Assembly: GCF_010389155.1 (NCBI RefSeq)
Contig: NC_057767.1
Span: forward strand, 28,305,295 to 28,369,294
Origin: Erigeron canadensis
Lineage: Eukaryota > Streptophyta > Magnoliopsida > Asterales > Asteraceae
DNA length: 64,000 nucleotides
Reading direction: 5' to 3'
The notes below the pieces were generated by a model. It saw only the letters and a program-made list of their open reading frames with translations. It was not told the origin of the DNA and did not search any database. Below, in pieces: positions 49,161 through 62,563 of this stretch (position 1 is its first letter; the number at the start of each line of letters is the position of its first letter). Position numbers and translations under genes: made by a program.

Positions 49161-51200
49161 AGATGAGATAGGTTGGTTACAAGAGAGATGTAGAATGTCT
49201 AAGAGCAATTTGGGGTTTTCAAAGGCAGAATTTTCTAAATTAAAAAAGGCCCTTTTGTGTTATTAGGTATTATAAATAGTATAAATTGAATGAATCAAAA
49301 GATTTTATTTTAATACAACCAAAAATCACATATTTGATCAAAAGAAAAAGGTAACTAATTACTATAAATTAATTCATAACATAAATTTCACCAACATGAC
49401 AACATCACCAAAAATGTCTACCACATAAACCGGGAGTAAGTGAAACCGACTGTCAACATCTAGTTAACAATTCTTACTAAAAAGTTATAAAATAATTTAA
49501 CATCACGTATTGCGTAGACACAATTATAGTATTAATTGATTTATTTGTAGATGGTTGGTGAACAATTCTTAACACTATATTCTTGAGTTTTTATTAAAAG
49601 AAAAATAAAGGGAATAAATGATAGAAAATTATATAAGAAAAAAGCATTTTTGAGTTCAAAAGGAAACTAAAAGAAATCTTCATGTTCTGTGGGTCTTCTT
49701 CTAATCTGGGTCATCATCATCTTCATCAGCATCATCTTCTTCATCATCATCTGGGTCTTCTTCTAATCTGGTTCTTCTAACCAGCAAACAATCTTCATCA
49801 TTTTCATCAGCAACATCATCTTCTTCATCTAGGTCATCTTGGTCTTCTAATCGGACTAGTAGTGGTGGTGGTGGTAGTGCTAGTGGAGCTCCAGCGGCGG
49901 TGGTGATGAGGTGGATGATGACGATGATGGTGAAGTAAGGTCAAGTGAAGAGAGGATAGAATTTTTTACATCCAAATCTGGCCAGAAAGATGTTGGAAGA
50001 AAAAGCCTTAAGTAATCTTTTCCTTCACTTCATTTTATTTTAGGAAAAAAAATTCAAGAATACAAAAACACTAGTTTTCTTACTTTTTCTTTTCTTAACC
50101 CTTAAAAAAAAAAAACTTAAGAATGAAGTGTAAATCACTAGGCAACTTTAATGTTCAATAACTAAAAGAAAACTACATGATTATATATAAAAAACAAGTT
50201 AGAACCAAGAAAGAGTAAATTTTTTTTTAAAAATCAATTAACACTATAATAATATAATTTACACATTGACTTGTACTCGATTTAAGAAAAAGTACCAAAA
50301 GTTTTCTTTGAAAGCAAACAAAAGTATAAGTTATAACAAATATTGGACCGAGATTTTTGATAAATATTATACATCATATAAGTTTTAGATTATAATATCA
50401 TGTAAATGGTTATCTATCACGTATAACGAAAAGAATGAATAAACACGAAAAAACTTTCTATTAAACGGTTCTTGAACTGATTAGTTCATTTACAGTCCTA
50501 TTAATACCATCAAATTGGTTAGTTTTTAATATAATTAAGATGTTGACTAGTTAAAAGTATTCATTAGTCATCTCCACAAGTCTACTAATATCGTGAGATC
50601 ACTAACCTTGAAGCTATCCCACTCGTCAATTCTTTTTGTTATAGTTTGGATTTCAAAACCATCTTAAATGTGTATACTGTATATTAGTGGTTAATTTAAA
50701 AAATTACTAATCTTTCTAATGTTAATTTAAAAAATTATTAATCTTTCTAATATGACATGTGAAAAAATCAGATAGTAAAATTAGAAAAGAGAATTAATGG
50801 TATCCACATTTCACCATATAAAACTATCAAAAAAATTTTTAGATTAATTTTTTAAAAAGATAAATCATTTTCGTTAAAAGAAATTAGTGTACATTCTCAA
50901 TTTTTCATGACTTTTTGATATACAAAATAGTGTGATTGTCGAATGACGCAACATGTAACATTTTTTTTTTCATAATTATAACGTATATTAAATTTTGGGA
51001 AAATGATCCGTACTGTAGATTTTATTTAAGCTTAGGTACTGCCACATTAAAAAAAGTTACATATTAAACCTTTGAATTTAATAAACATACATAACCCCAT
51101 GAATTTTACATAAACTCCCCTTGAATTTTACATAATGACCCCCTGCTTTACTTAAGATTAGTATTGCATGCTTTACCTAACCTTTCCTCTTAAATTTTCT
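49161..51200. other. Intergenic region before beta-tubulin
   Basis: No gene can be supported. It includes the low-complexity stretch at 49690-49960 and is otherwise AT-rich. Confidence 0.5.
49690..49960. repeat. Trinucleotide-rich low-complexity stretch with an internal duplication
   Basis: TCATCATCTTCATCAGCATC-type repeats, with GGGTCTTCTTCTAATCTGG-type segments present near 49690, 49750 and 49840. On the minus strand the frame reads as an acidic run (DEEDDVADENDED ... LEEDPDDDEEDDADEDDDD) without a start codon and ending in a stop. It may be a relic of a coding exon or plain repeat expansion. Confidence 0.6.
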
Positions 51201-51279
51201 AGTAGTGAGTATTAAACAATTTCTTGCATTTTATGTCACACAGTATACAAAAAAATATACGTATACACACATCTACTCT

Positions 51280-51289
51280 GTATATAAAT
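51280..51289 (+). promoter_or_regulatory. TATA box of the beta-tubulin gene
   Basis: GTATATAAATACTCC lies about 100 bases before the ATG. A start of transcription near 51310 and a CT/CA-rich leader would follow. Confidence 0.7.
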
Positions 51290-51388
51290 ACTCCTATAAT
51301 TCACTTCAGTCTCACACTCTACTCTCAAACCCTAATTTTTCATTTCTCTCTCTATATCTCACACACACTAAATTCAAAAACACACAAA

Positions 51389-53613
<2,225 letters not shown>

Positions 53614-53900
53614 GTGGTTGCAGAAGGTGGGTAACTTCTTGTCCGTTGTACTTGTGTGCCGTGGTTGTAACCTCAACTACCATTCTATCAAAATCTAGGA
53701 ATTAGGTTAAGCAATGTTTATGCTATGAACGTATTGATGATTTTCTATTTTCAAAAGAGTTATGGCTACAGTTTGGTTGGTTGATCAAGAGATATTTGTG
53801 CATTTGAGATTGGTGTGTGCTCTTGGTTTTGTTTTTGAAGATCTTTCATACTAATTTGCTGTTAGTGAATTGTCAGTTGCATTTTCTATAACTATTACTC
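53614..53900 (+). other. 3'UTR of beta-tubulin
   Basis: Follows the TGA at 53611-53613. T-rich, without a fixed polyadenylation motif. Confidence 0.5.
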
Positions 53901-54857
53901 ATATTATGTTTTCGTATAAAAGTATTCAATATGTTTGATTGGTAGCAAGTTTTTTTATGTTATTAAATATTAAACATTTGCATCTTCAAAACATGTATTA
54001 CAGCACAAGGCAAAATATAGTTTTGAGTCTTTTCATGAAACTAGGGGAGGATGCAATTTCAAGAGAAGGAAAAAGTACTAACTCTTCGCCTTCCTCCCAA
54101 CGAAGCCAACAGAAATCCGATCCGAATAAAAAAAATAAAAGGCAGTTTCATATGTAATCTAATATTTCTCTCACGCATCAGTTCTATTTCTAATGATTCT
54201 TTCCCCTTGGACTATTTGCAAATAAAGATGCATAGAAAACTTGAACACTAAATTTGTCGTATGGCATGTTAAGTTGCTAACACCTGCATCTTGCGAAAAT
54301 CTTTATTGGGATCGAATCATGACAAGGGGACCATAGCCAAGGTCCAAAACAGTTTCGTTAGGCTACTATTTATATTCATCGCACACACCCAAAGATATTG
54401 TACCCAAGTATTATAAAAGCAAATGTTTGCAAGAAACTCATGAACTGATGCAAAATACCATCGGTTATAGAAGTAGAATTGGTTTATCTAATACAATTAT
54501 ACAAATAGTCGACCCCTAACCCAATTATCTCAGAGAGAACATGTTATCCATACAAACTTGGCAGTTTCGAAATTGATGGTTCTAAGTTCTAACCAAGTTT
54601 CCTCTCCAGAACTTGAGCTTAGTTCCAGTTAAGCTTGACCAATACTAAGCCCAAACCATCCTTGAAATGCTTTATGGCATGGGGTAGTTGTCAATTGTCA
54701 TTGAGACTCAGAAGTGAAAAACTCTACAAAATTGGATTGGATTGAATGAGAACATTGTTTTCTTTCATTTTGTAACTGAGGTATGCACCCCTCCCCAATT
54801 TATTAATGATTTGGTGACTTGAGAGTTGTCAGAAGGCTTTTATGTTCGCACATACGC

Positions 54858-54913
54858 TAACCTGTATCGGTTGTTAAGATCCTGAACCTCAGTTGTATCA
54901 AAATCTGGTCTTC
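54858..54913 (-). pseudogene. Possible orphan exon
   Basis: On the minus strand, between an acceptor-like TTTGCCCACAG and a donor-like ACAG|GTTAGC, one frame reads SVHSKRRPDFDTTEVQDLN then NRYR. It is less AT-rich and more protein-like than its surroundings, but no neighbouring exon was found and the family was not recognised. Confidence 0.2.
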
Positions 54914-55695
54914 TTTTCGAGTGTACACTACTGTGGGCAAATATTGCATCCAGAAAATTACCAAACATATTTTTGTAGGAAAAAACTCATTAGTCTACAA
55001 ATGTAACAATTTCACATGCAAATCCTTTTGTTCCTCTAAGAGCCTCTTCTATTCTACACATTTAACTCCAAAATGAAATAGTATATGTGGTGCTTCTCTC
55101 TAAATACCAAAATTAAGAGTATGAGATTGATATCCTTCATGTCAAGAGTTAGTAATCGATTATCAAAGCAAGTGACACAAGAGTTACTCATGGGACAAAT
55201 ATACCAGCAACCAGCTCATCTAGATTAAAGAACCTGATCCAATGAGCTTAGCCGTATCCTATTGGGAAAAAACCATGGTTATCCTGGACATAAAGATATG
55301 CGGGTTTGGCCTAGAGCAGAATGACTTAGCATAACTAATAATGTTACAAACTTAAGAACTTTTTATTTAAAGCTCTAAATGGTCGATATAACTAACTTAT
55401 TTGTTAAACGTAATGAGTTTGAGCTCAATCTTTTAACACACTCAGAGGCGGTACTCAGAAAAAATTCAGAGGAGACAAAATTAAAACTTTTGATATAGAA
55501 GTTAAAAGTTTTTTATGCATGTTAAATATAGCCTCAAAGGATACACTTTAACATTTTTTAATGAAGAATTTTGTTAGATTGCATATATAGAGTCCACCTC
55601 TTCTGTTCAATTCAGTTGGATGCCAAAGCAACTGAAGATATAGTATCCATATTGTTTGAAACTCCATCTATGATCCGTATATACCTTGTATATTA

Positions 55696-55798
55696 GGATG
55701 GTGACAATCATGCCGATTTCCTCCATGCCACCCCCATGCCGCCCCATTCCTTTGTCTTGGCAGCGGTGTTGACGCTAGACATGGGGCGTCCACCATCC
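55696..55798. mobile_element. Small PIF/Harbinger-like MITE
   Basis: A GC-rich 103-base insert in AT-rich DNA: GGATGGTG at one end and CACCATCC at the other, bordered by TTA on both sides (55693-55695 and 55799-55801), the 3-base duplication typical of PIF/Harbinger (Tourist) elements. Confidence 0.6.
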
Positions 55799-56837
55799 TT
55801 AAAGCTCTATGTTTTACATTAGAAATATGACATGGATTGACATATGAATCTTCTTTCTTGTCTCATCTTATATGATATTATAACTCAATGACTAGACTTG
55901 ATAACAATCCAAAAAAAGAATTATTAGTTTTTGACATTTTTTCGTTTCTTTTTTTTTTCTTTGCTTATTATTTAGTTTTTTTTTTCTATATATTATATAT
56001 TATTTAGAACTATTTCACTTATAACACTTTTATTGTTATTATTATAAATAAATATGAGGGGAAAGAAATAATGAAAATAAAAGAAAACAACTAAGAAACC
56101 AATGTAACCCATTTTTTTCACTATTTAACTCATCTTCGAAATTTATAAACATCTTAAAAACACACAAAAAATGATTAATCGATAAATCCATGTAAGTTGA
56201 ACATACAGGAAGAATCTTTAGATAAACTTAGTCGTGGTCGTAATTGCATGGAGGTTCACATACAGGAAGTTGAACAATGTTATATGTCGCGAAAACAATA
56301 TATGAATTTATAAAAACTGATGTTAATTGGTTGGTAATTACTTAAGGGAAACATATATACCATTGAAATGTTGTATTTTTTTCATGATGAACCAAAAAGA
56401 TAAAAAGAGAAGATATGAGAGTTAAAAATAAGGGAAAATGTTCCCTCACATACTTACAACATTAATTTTACACATGTCAAAAAGCCCGTCATAAATATTA
56501 TGGTTTGTAATAACAATATCATCTAACAAAGATGATGTTAACATCATCTAAGTTATCTCCAAAAAATAATAGTACTAACCATCCGTGATCGAGAAATATT
56601 AAAATCAATAATAAAAAAAAAATGAATTCAAATATTAAAATCAATAATAAAAAAAATGAATTCAAACATATTTTTCCAATTTCCATGCTGAACCAAAAAG
56701 ATAAAGTTATTGGGTTGATAGCGTTGCTAAAACCAAAGCAAATTGGAAATTAGAAAATTTTGCTCATTCTTGACAACGCCCGAACAAGAAAATCGATTGG
56801 ATGAAACTGTCTAGAAATTTTCTCTTTAACTCCACTA

Positions 56838-56861
56838 AAAAAAAAAAAAAAAAAAAAAAAG
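56838..56861. repeat. Poly-A run
   Basis: About 24 uninterrupted A residues. No element body with a matching target duplication was recognised next to it. Confidence 0.85.
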
Positions 56862-57035
56862 GATATTAACACAATCTCACAAAGATAGATGCAAAATGTA
56901 AATTTATACAAACTACAAGGGTGACATAGTAGTAAACAGCAAACACATAGATGTTTTTGAGCTCATAAAACAAAACAATCAAAAAACACACACACACAAA
57001 AAAAGAGCCGCAACCAGGGCATCTCTACTTAGAAA

Positions 57036-60000
57036 ATGGCGACCAAATCATCATCATCATCAATCCTCGTTAATTCATGGAAACAAAAGCAGCAATTATT
57101 TTCTTCATTATTATTCAAAAGAACATTAGCGACTTCTCCAGCATCATCAAATGCTGCCACAGCGACTACAACAACTACAACAGTCACTAAATCATCATCA
57201 TCAAAAAGGAAAAAGAAAAAGAATTTATTTGAAGTGGCACAGTTTTTGCCAAATTGGGGAATTGGTTATCAAATGGCGAAAACCCATTGGTCTGGTGTTG
57301 CTTATCAGATCACTAAAATCAATCTTTACAAGGTTCTCCTCTCTTCTGTATCTATATATATATGTTCATTTCTTTTGTATATATAAAAATATAAATATAA
57401 ATGTATCTATAGCTGACAGAATGAGATAATTGTGTTTATTTTAGGTTTATTGATGTGTTTGGAAAGTGAACTATAGAAAAATGAAAATGTATTTTGTGAT
57501 TTTTTTTTTTTTAGGTTCTTAAGGGGTTTAAGGTGTTTTATAATAGGGGGTGTTTGGGGTTTGCCTGTTTACAACATATTTTAGGGTCTTGAAAAAGCAT
57601 GCAGCTTTTCCAAAACCGCGTTTCATCTCGACAAAAACGTAACTTTGTCTGATTATTTGCGTTATTGCAATAATAAGATACAACAACAACAACAGGAGTC
57701 TTGAAAAAGCATGCAGCTTTTCCAAAACCGCGTTTCATCTCGACAAAAACGTAACTTTGTCTGATTATTTGCGTTATTGCAATAATAAGATACAACAACA
57801 ACAACAGGACCCAATCTCTGAGCGGGGTATGTGGGAGGTGAAATGTAGACAGTCTTACCTCTATCCAGAGGTAGAGAGACTGCTTTCATAAGGACCATTG
57901 GCTAAAATGGGGCAAAAGTAGTGAAGTGTAAAGAGAGTAGTTTCCATACTAGTCGGCCGAGTATCACCTGGTAACATTAAAAGCAGAGCAAAGTAGCAAA
58001 CATACCACATATTCGCACTTTTTCGCATATCTAACAATACATAGTTGATAAGACACTTGCACATATTAAACAACAACATAAATCATATTAAACATAACTG
58101 CCTGCATAAACCAAACAAGTGTGGTGAGGGCAACAATTACGAGTGACATGTGCAAGAACTCCCCTTAACCCCCTCCCAACAAGTTATAGAAGCAAATAGG
58201 AATGATATCAACCAGGCATACATATCTAATAAGTAGAAATTAGCTAAGAAGTCCTGAGGCCCTACTTGCCCAAGTATACTAACAGAGTAACGGGTGCTAA
58301 TTAACCTAAGACACAGAGTAACTTAGGTCGCCTAGCTGGCAGAACACTACCCCTAAAAGGTGCAAATAAGTCATGTGAGCATATAAGAAAGATATCATGC
58401 AATAATAAGATAATTTCCTCAAAACGCAACCTCAAAGACCCTTTTCGGCTTTCAGAGAATGTAATGGTTTTTAAGGCGTTAGTTTGATTAAAATATTCAT
58501 GTATTCCTTTTAGGTTTTGTTGAAATGTTTTTGTGTATCTGGTATCAATCGTTAGTATTCAGTAACGTGTCATTCAGATTTGTAAAAGAAAATAAATTGC
58601 CTTTTTTTTATGCTATAAAGGGTTTTAGGGTCTTAGTTCTAAACAAATAGCTATTTTTTTTTAATTTGTGGAACATGAATGATGTAAGTTATATGTTGTA
58701 TTGTTATACTAATTTAAAAGTTATTATTGATTGGTTATATTATTATTATTATTCAGGATGGGAAGCATGGGAAGGCTTGGGGAATTGTTCACAAAGATGG
58801 TGAGTTGTTTTTTTTTTTTTTGTAATTTTTTACTTGTTTTTGAGTTTTCATTGGTGTTTTAAGGTTCCCGCTGTTTAGACAACGGTTAATTACACCAAAA
58901 AAAAGTGTATCCAACTATCCTTGTTTATGTATTGGATAATCAAGTTTACTTTTTGATGTAACAAAATATTTCGTTCACCACTCTTATATGTATCTGATCT
59001 CTTTTAACTCGTTAAATGGTGACATGAGGCCAACTGTAAGGTCAACATGTCAGCACAAAATCTTAATAGGTTTCATGATGGATAGGTTATTAAGACACAT
59101 AGCATTGCAATGAATTGAATCTTTGGTATGTTAAAAGGTAAGGTTTGAACAGCATATATAATAGCAAAACATGGATGATTGGATACATTTTGGTGTGGTT
59201 AGCTCTCTAATAGAATGTGAAATATGAGAGGATGGGTAAATGTGGTATGCCTTCTTAATTTCAAGTTTGGGAACTGGACAATGAAAATGTCCATTTATGT
59301 TTTGAGTACTTTGTTATTCGTCATTATACGACAGTAAAATGCTTGTTATAGTCCTGATTGAATGGTTTATTGAGCTTTTTTTTTAGATTCATTCGACAGT
59401 AAAATGCTAGTAGATTTAGTGTTTTATGTGCTAAACGTGTTACCAATTTTCCGTCTTTTATGGTGGTTACCGATTTATATACTGCAAGTGTGACATTGCA
59501 TCCCTTGGTATTTCAAAGGGTGTACATACTACATAGACATTTGATTTTTGCTACGAAAATGGTGTTGTAAGTAAATCATTGATCTAATTTTCATTAAGTT
59601 CTTTTCTGATGGTTGTTTTGACCAGAGTAGATTCCAGTAGTAGTCTATGTGTATGCTTATATTAAGAGTATTTAACTTGATATGTAAATTGCTGATTATG
59701 TGTATTTGTTGACTCTGATAAGGTATTGTTGCCTTCACAATTATGTTTTGCTAGGATAAAATGCATCATATATTCATATGTGAAAACTAGGATTTGCTAT
59801 CCTAAAAAGTTTTTAAGATATGTGTGCGTATGTATATTTTAAAGGATAAAATCAAACGAGAACAAAAAATTGAAGTTTTCTATGGTTGTTAGATTTAGTA
59901 TATTACTAAGGTAATTTCTTATTGCACTTTTACGTTTATTTAGTGGTCCCATATATGTCTTAGCTATTGAGGTAGGCTGTCTCACTTCCTTTTTTCCAAT

Positions 60001-61308
60001 AAGTATAACATTAGTTTCACTTTAGTTCTTCAAGGGAAAAGTGGATAAGCGCACTATATCTTTACACCCTTTCAATATAGATCCTTAAACAAAAAGATTC
60101 ATCGTGTACAACAGTTTAGGGGTCAAGGTCGGCCAGTGAGACAACGGGGGATAAGCTTCATCGTCGAGAGTGAAACAACCGGGAATGCTTAATTTGAAGT
60201 AATTTGATTAATATCAAGTTTCAATCACGTTATCTAACAAAAATGATTAGTTTAAGATGAGAGGAGAAGGGAAGAGAAAATTTGACATAAGAGAATGCTA
60301 ATAAATTGAACTACTCATGAATTCTTAATTTGAAGTAATTTGATTAATATCAGGGTAATAGGGTTTTGATATGGTTATGAAATTATATGTACGTGATGGT
60401 AGATCTCCTATTTTGGGTAGTATATAATCAAAATGAATGTGAAGCCATGAAATTTGTATTTGTTGCCTTTTAAAGCTTATTCTTTTAAGTTATTGCCTGA
60501 CACTCTGACTATTCATCCTTCGTCCCAGATAGACTAAACTTCACATCCTACTATCATAATGCAGTACTGAAACATTCACTATGTACTCTTCTATATTTTT
60601 GGGAAACAGTTTATATTGTTTGGAACTGCGTATGAGCATTGACTAAAGACATAGAGCTCTTTAGAACTTCTAGTCATGAAGAGTCTCAAAATCGTAGGAA
60701 GTGAAATCTATTCTCTTGTATTATTAAATGATGTGATCCACATAGTTTATCAGAAATGAAAACGCTCCAGAACTGTTTGTGTCTTGAACCTTTTGCTTGA
60801 TCCTACCTATTTCGTATATCAAAATTTTCTTTCTCTTATCCAACTCTTATTAGGTGTTAAGAGTACATGTACGTATGTTGATACATGTGTTTGTGTGGTA
60901 TATATGTTTTTGCTTAGTTTGTGCGGCCATAATCGTTTTTATTAGTAAGTACCAGATTCTGGAAATATATTTGATGTTAGGGGTTACTAGAACTTTGCGA
61001 ATTAAAAGGTATTATTTTATTTGGTGACAATTTCGATACACGTGGTGTTTTACTTGCGTCCAGTTTACCAGCTCTTAAATTTGTATCCAGTTAACCAGCT
61101 CTTAACTTGGGTAGAACTTGTATCAAAACCAAGTCTTCTTGCTCTCGGTGAATACTGTGTTCTAATTAGTGTTGGTGTTTGCGCAGGTGTCCCGGCTGCT
61201 GATGCTCCAAAGAAAATTAGCGGTGTTCACAAACGTTGTTGGAAGTACATTCCCAACTCAAAGATTACTGAACAAAGCACACAACCTTTGTCTGAACCAG
61301 AAGTTTAA
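57036..61308 (+). CDS. mS34: Mitochondrial small ribosomal subunit protein mS34
   Basis: Exons 57036-57332, 58757-58799 (only 43 bases) and 61187-61308 join in frame to 462 bases, 153 residues. The first about 60 residues are rich in Ser, Thr and Arg/Lys without acidic residues (WKQKQQLFSSLLFKRTLATS), fitting a mitochondrial targeting peptide. The rest matches plant 28S ribosomal protein S34 family members: LFEVAQFLPNWGIGYQMAK, then HWSGVAYQITKINLYK, DGKHGKAWGIVHKDG and APKKISGVHKRCWKYIPNS. It would sit in the small subunit of the mitoribosome. Introns are long (1.4 and 2.4 kb); the first contains a perfect 112-base tandem duplication and a SINE 3' end. A run of TCA/ACA repeats codes the Ser/Thr stretches of the leader and may vary in length. 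The family assignment is by recall. Confidence 0.87.
57586..57809. repeat. Perfect 112-bp tandem duplication in mS34 intron 1
   Basis: Bases 57586-57697 and 57698-57809 are identical through the whole unit, from GTCTTGAAAAAGCATGCAGC to TACAACAACAACAACAGGA. Full identity points to a recent event or an assembly duplicate. Confidence 0.95.
57678..57960 (-). mobile_element. SINE 3' end with (TTG)n tail (TS-like)
   Basis: On the minus strand the sequence GGTCCTTATGAAAGCAGTCTC, TCTACCTCTGGATAGAGGTAAG, CTGTCTACATTTCACCTCCC and AGATTGGGTCC is followed by GTTGTTGTTGTTG. This is the typical 3' part of plant TS-type SINEs or related LINE tails. The tail is present twice because of the tandem duplication. 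Confidence 0.6.
58800..61186 (+). other. Intron 2 of the mS34 gene
   Basis: 2.4 kb with donor G|GTGAGTTG and acceptor TTTGCGCAG. AAAATGCTAGTAGATTTAG and related CGACAGTAAAATGCT text repeats at about 59329 and 59393. TTCTTAATTTGAAGTAATTTG-type text recurs at 60186 and 60326, each followed by ATTAATATCA. No coding exon is seen inside. Confidence 0.6.
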
Positions 61309-62041
61309 TCCACATGATACCGTCTATGCTGTTTTATGCTTATGTTCGTTGAAAAATTATGCAAGGTTAGATGTTATTGATGCTTTTTGTTACTGAGTAT
61401 TGTATCTTATTTCATAAATAAGATTGCTAGCAATGATGTTGCATGTTAAAACTCTTTTCAAGATATTTTTAATGATTATAGCTATGATCTTTATATCAAA
61501 ACTACCAATTAAGATTATCATATTGAATTTTTCTGTAATTTCTTCATGCATCCCCCTCTCAATCTACTCTTGAGATGCACGTCACTATTCATTGATCTCA
61601 TGTACTAATGTGCTCAGGTGTCAGAGTTTTAGTTTCATGTAGGACTGACAGATTAGATGGGCTGGTTAGTGGTTAAAATCGTGTTAAATTCGATGAACCA
61701 CAATCATTTTTTTATTCTTGTTTATTATCAATATTTGATTAGTTTATGCGAAGAAATTTTATAATCCTCGGAAGTTGCTCTTAGAAATCTTCTTAAGGTA
61801 GAATATTATGTGATGCTGACCTTTTAGGTGTATGAATACTTGAGTGTTTGATTTTTTAAGCGTAACTTATTTGACTTAGTAGAGATTAAAAAATAAAAAC
61901 CCAAATCCACCTATTTGTATAACAATGGATTGAAATTTCCACCTTCAGTGTAGTGTTTACATACTTGTTGACTAATATATGGGGTCTCATAAAATGTCCA
62001 TTTGTAACTTGTAAAACCATTTTGCTGTCAACTGCTTTCCT
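61309..62041. other. Convergent intergenic region, mS34 and Cys-rich gene
   Basis: Holds both 3' ends. An AATAAG/CATAAATAAG motif near 61413 may serve as the mS34 polyadenylation signal. No further gene is seen. Confidence 0.5.
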
Positions 62042-62563
62042 TCAAGCACAAATAACTGCCAACTCCAGACGTTTCCCATCTAGTGTTTTAGTGTTGTTAT
62101 GATTGCATGCTCGGTATTTAAACTTTCCTTCATTGGTTAAAACGTGGCTACACCTGCTTAATGCGTCTGCTAATCGTTCATCAACTAGTTTTGCTTTATG
62201 CCAAGGATTGGCTGCAGTCAACACCCATGCTAGTGACTCGACACACCCCATGTCCATCTTGAACACTTGCCTGCAACATGGTTTGTGAATCTCTTGCTTC
62301 GTGTACACATAATCATACAACCGTTTGTTGCACTGGTGTGTTAAAGTCTTCAAGCAACTTCTCAGGTCCTTAAAAAAATTCTTCCTAGGCTCCGGGGGTA
62401 ACTCTTTGACTTCCCATGGAGACAACCAGTTGATTTTGTTGTCGTAGTCGTAATCACCATTTTTCCAGTCATCATGACTCGCTTCAACAACATCAACAAC
62501 ACCATTAACCAAAAGTAGAGCTACAAGAAAGGAGATGCATAATGTGTAAATTTTGCTTGCCAT
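62042..62563 (-). CDS. Secreted Cys-rich prolamin-like (ECA1/EC1-type) protein
   Basis: Single exon, 173 residues. A signal peptide is clear: ISFLVALLLVNGVVDVVEA, cleaved near residue 28. The mature part has the Cys spacing of the plant prolamin-like domain: C70, C78, the pair C96-C97, C107 and C138, with extra Cys at 153 and 172. Such proteins (ECA1 gametogenesis-related family, which includes egg-cell EC1) are small, intronless and secreted; EC1 acts in gamete activation at fertilisation, but most members are uncharacterised. The acidic linker DDWKNGDYDYDNK and the segment WLSPWEVKELPPEP before the domain are as expected for this family. It is longer at the C-terminus than most members. Role in this plant is unknown; expression in the female gametophyte would be the first guess. 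Confidence 0.8.
   Translation of the reverse strand: MASKIYTLCISFLVALLLVNGVVDVVEASHDDWKNGDYDYDNKINWLSPWEVKELPPEPRKNFFKDLRSCLKTLTHQCNKRLYDYVYTKQEIHKPCCRQVFKMDMGCVESLAWVLTAANPWHKAKLVDERLADALSRCSHVLTNEGKFKYRACNHNNTKTLDGKRLELAVICA

Larger units (their letters stand above)
53901..57000. other. Intergenic region between beta-tubulin and mS34
   Basis: No gene can be supported. Contents seen: a possible orphan exon on the minus strand (54913-54858), a small MITE (55696-55798) and a poly-A run (56838-56861). A stretch near 55440-55500 (CAGAGGCGGTACTCAGAAAA) looks like an old repeat end. Confidence 0.5.

Noticed and set aside
51205..51388. Upstream ATG start for beta-tubulin
   Set aside because: The MREI start at 51389 is invariant in beta-tubulins; the upstream part is leader sequence beyond the TATA box.
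57528..57898. Minus-strand frames with repeated residues
   Set aside because: They translate the 112-base tandem duplication and SINE tail inside an intron.
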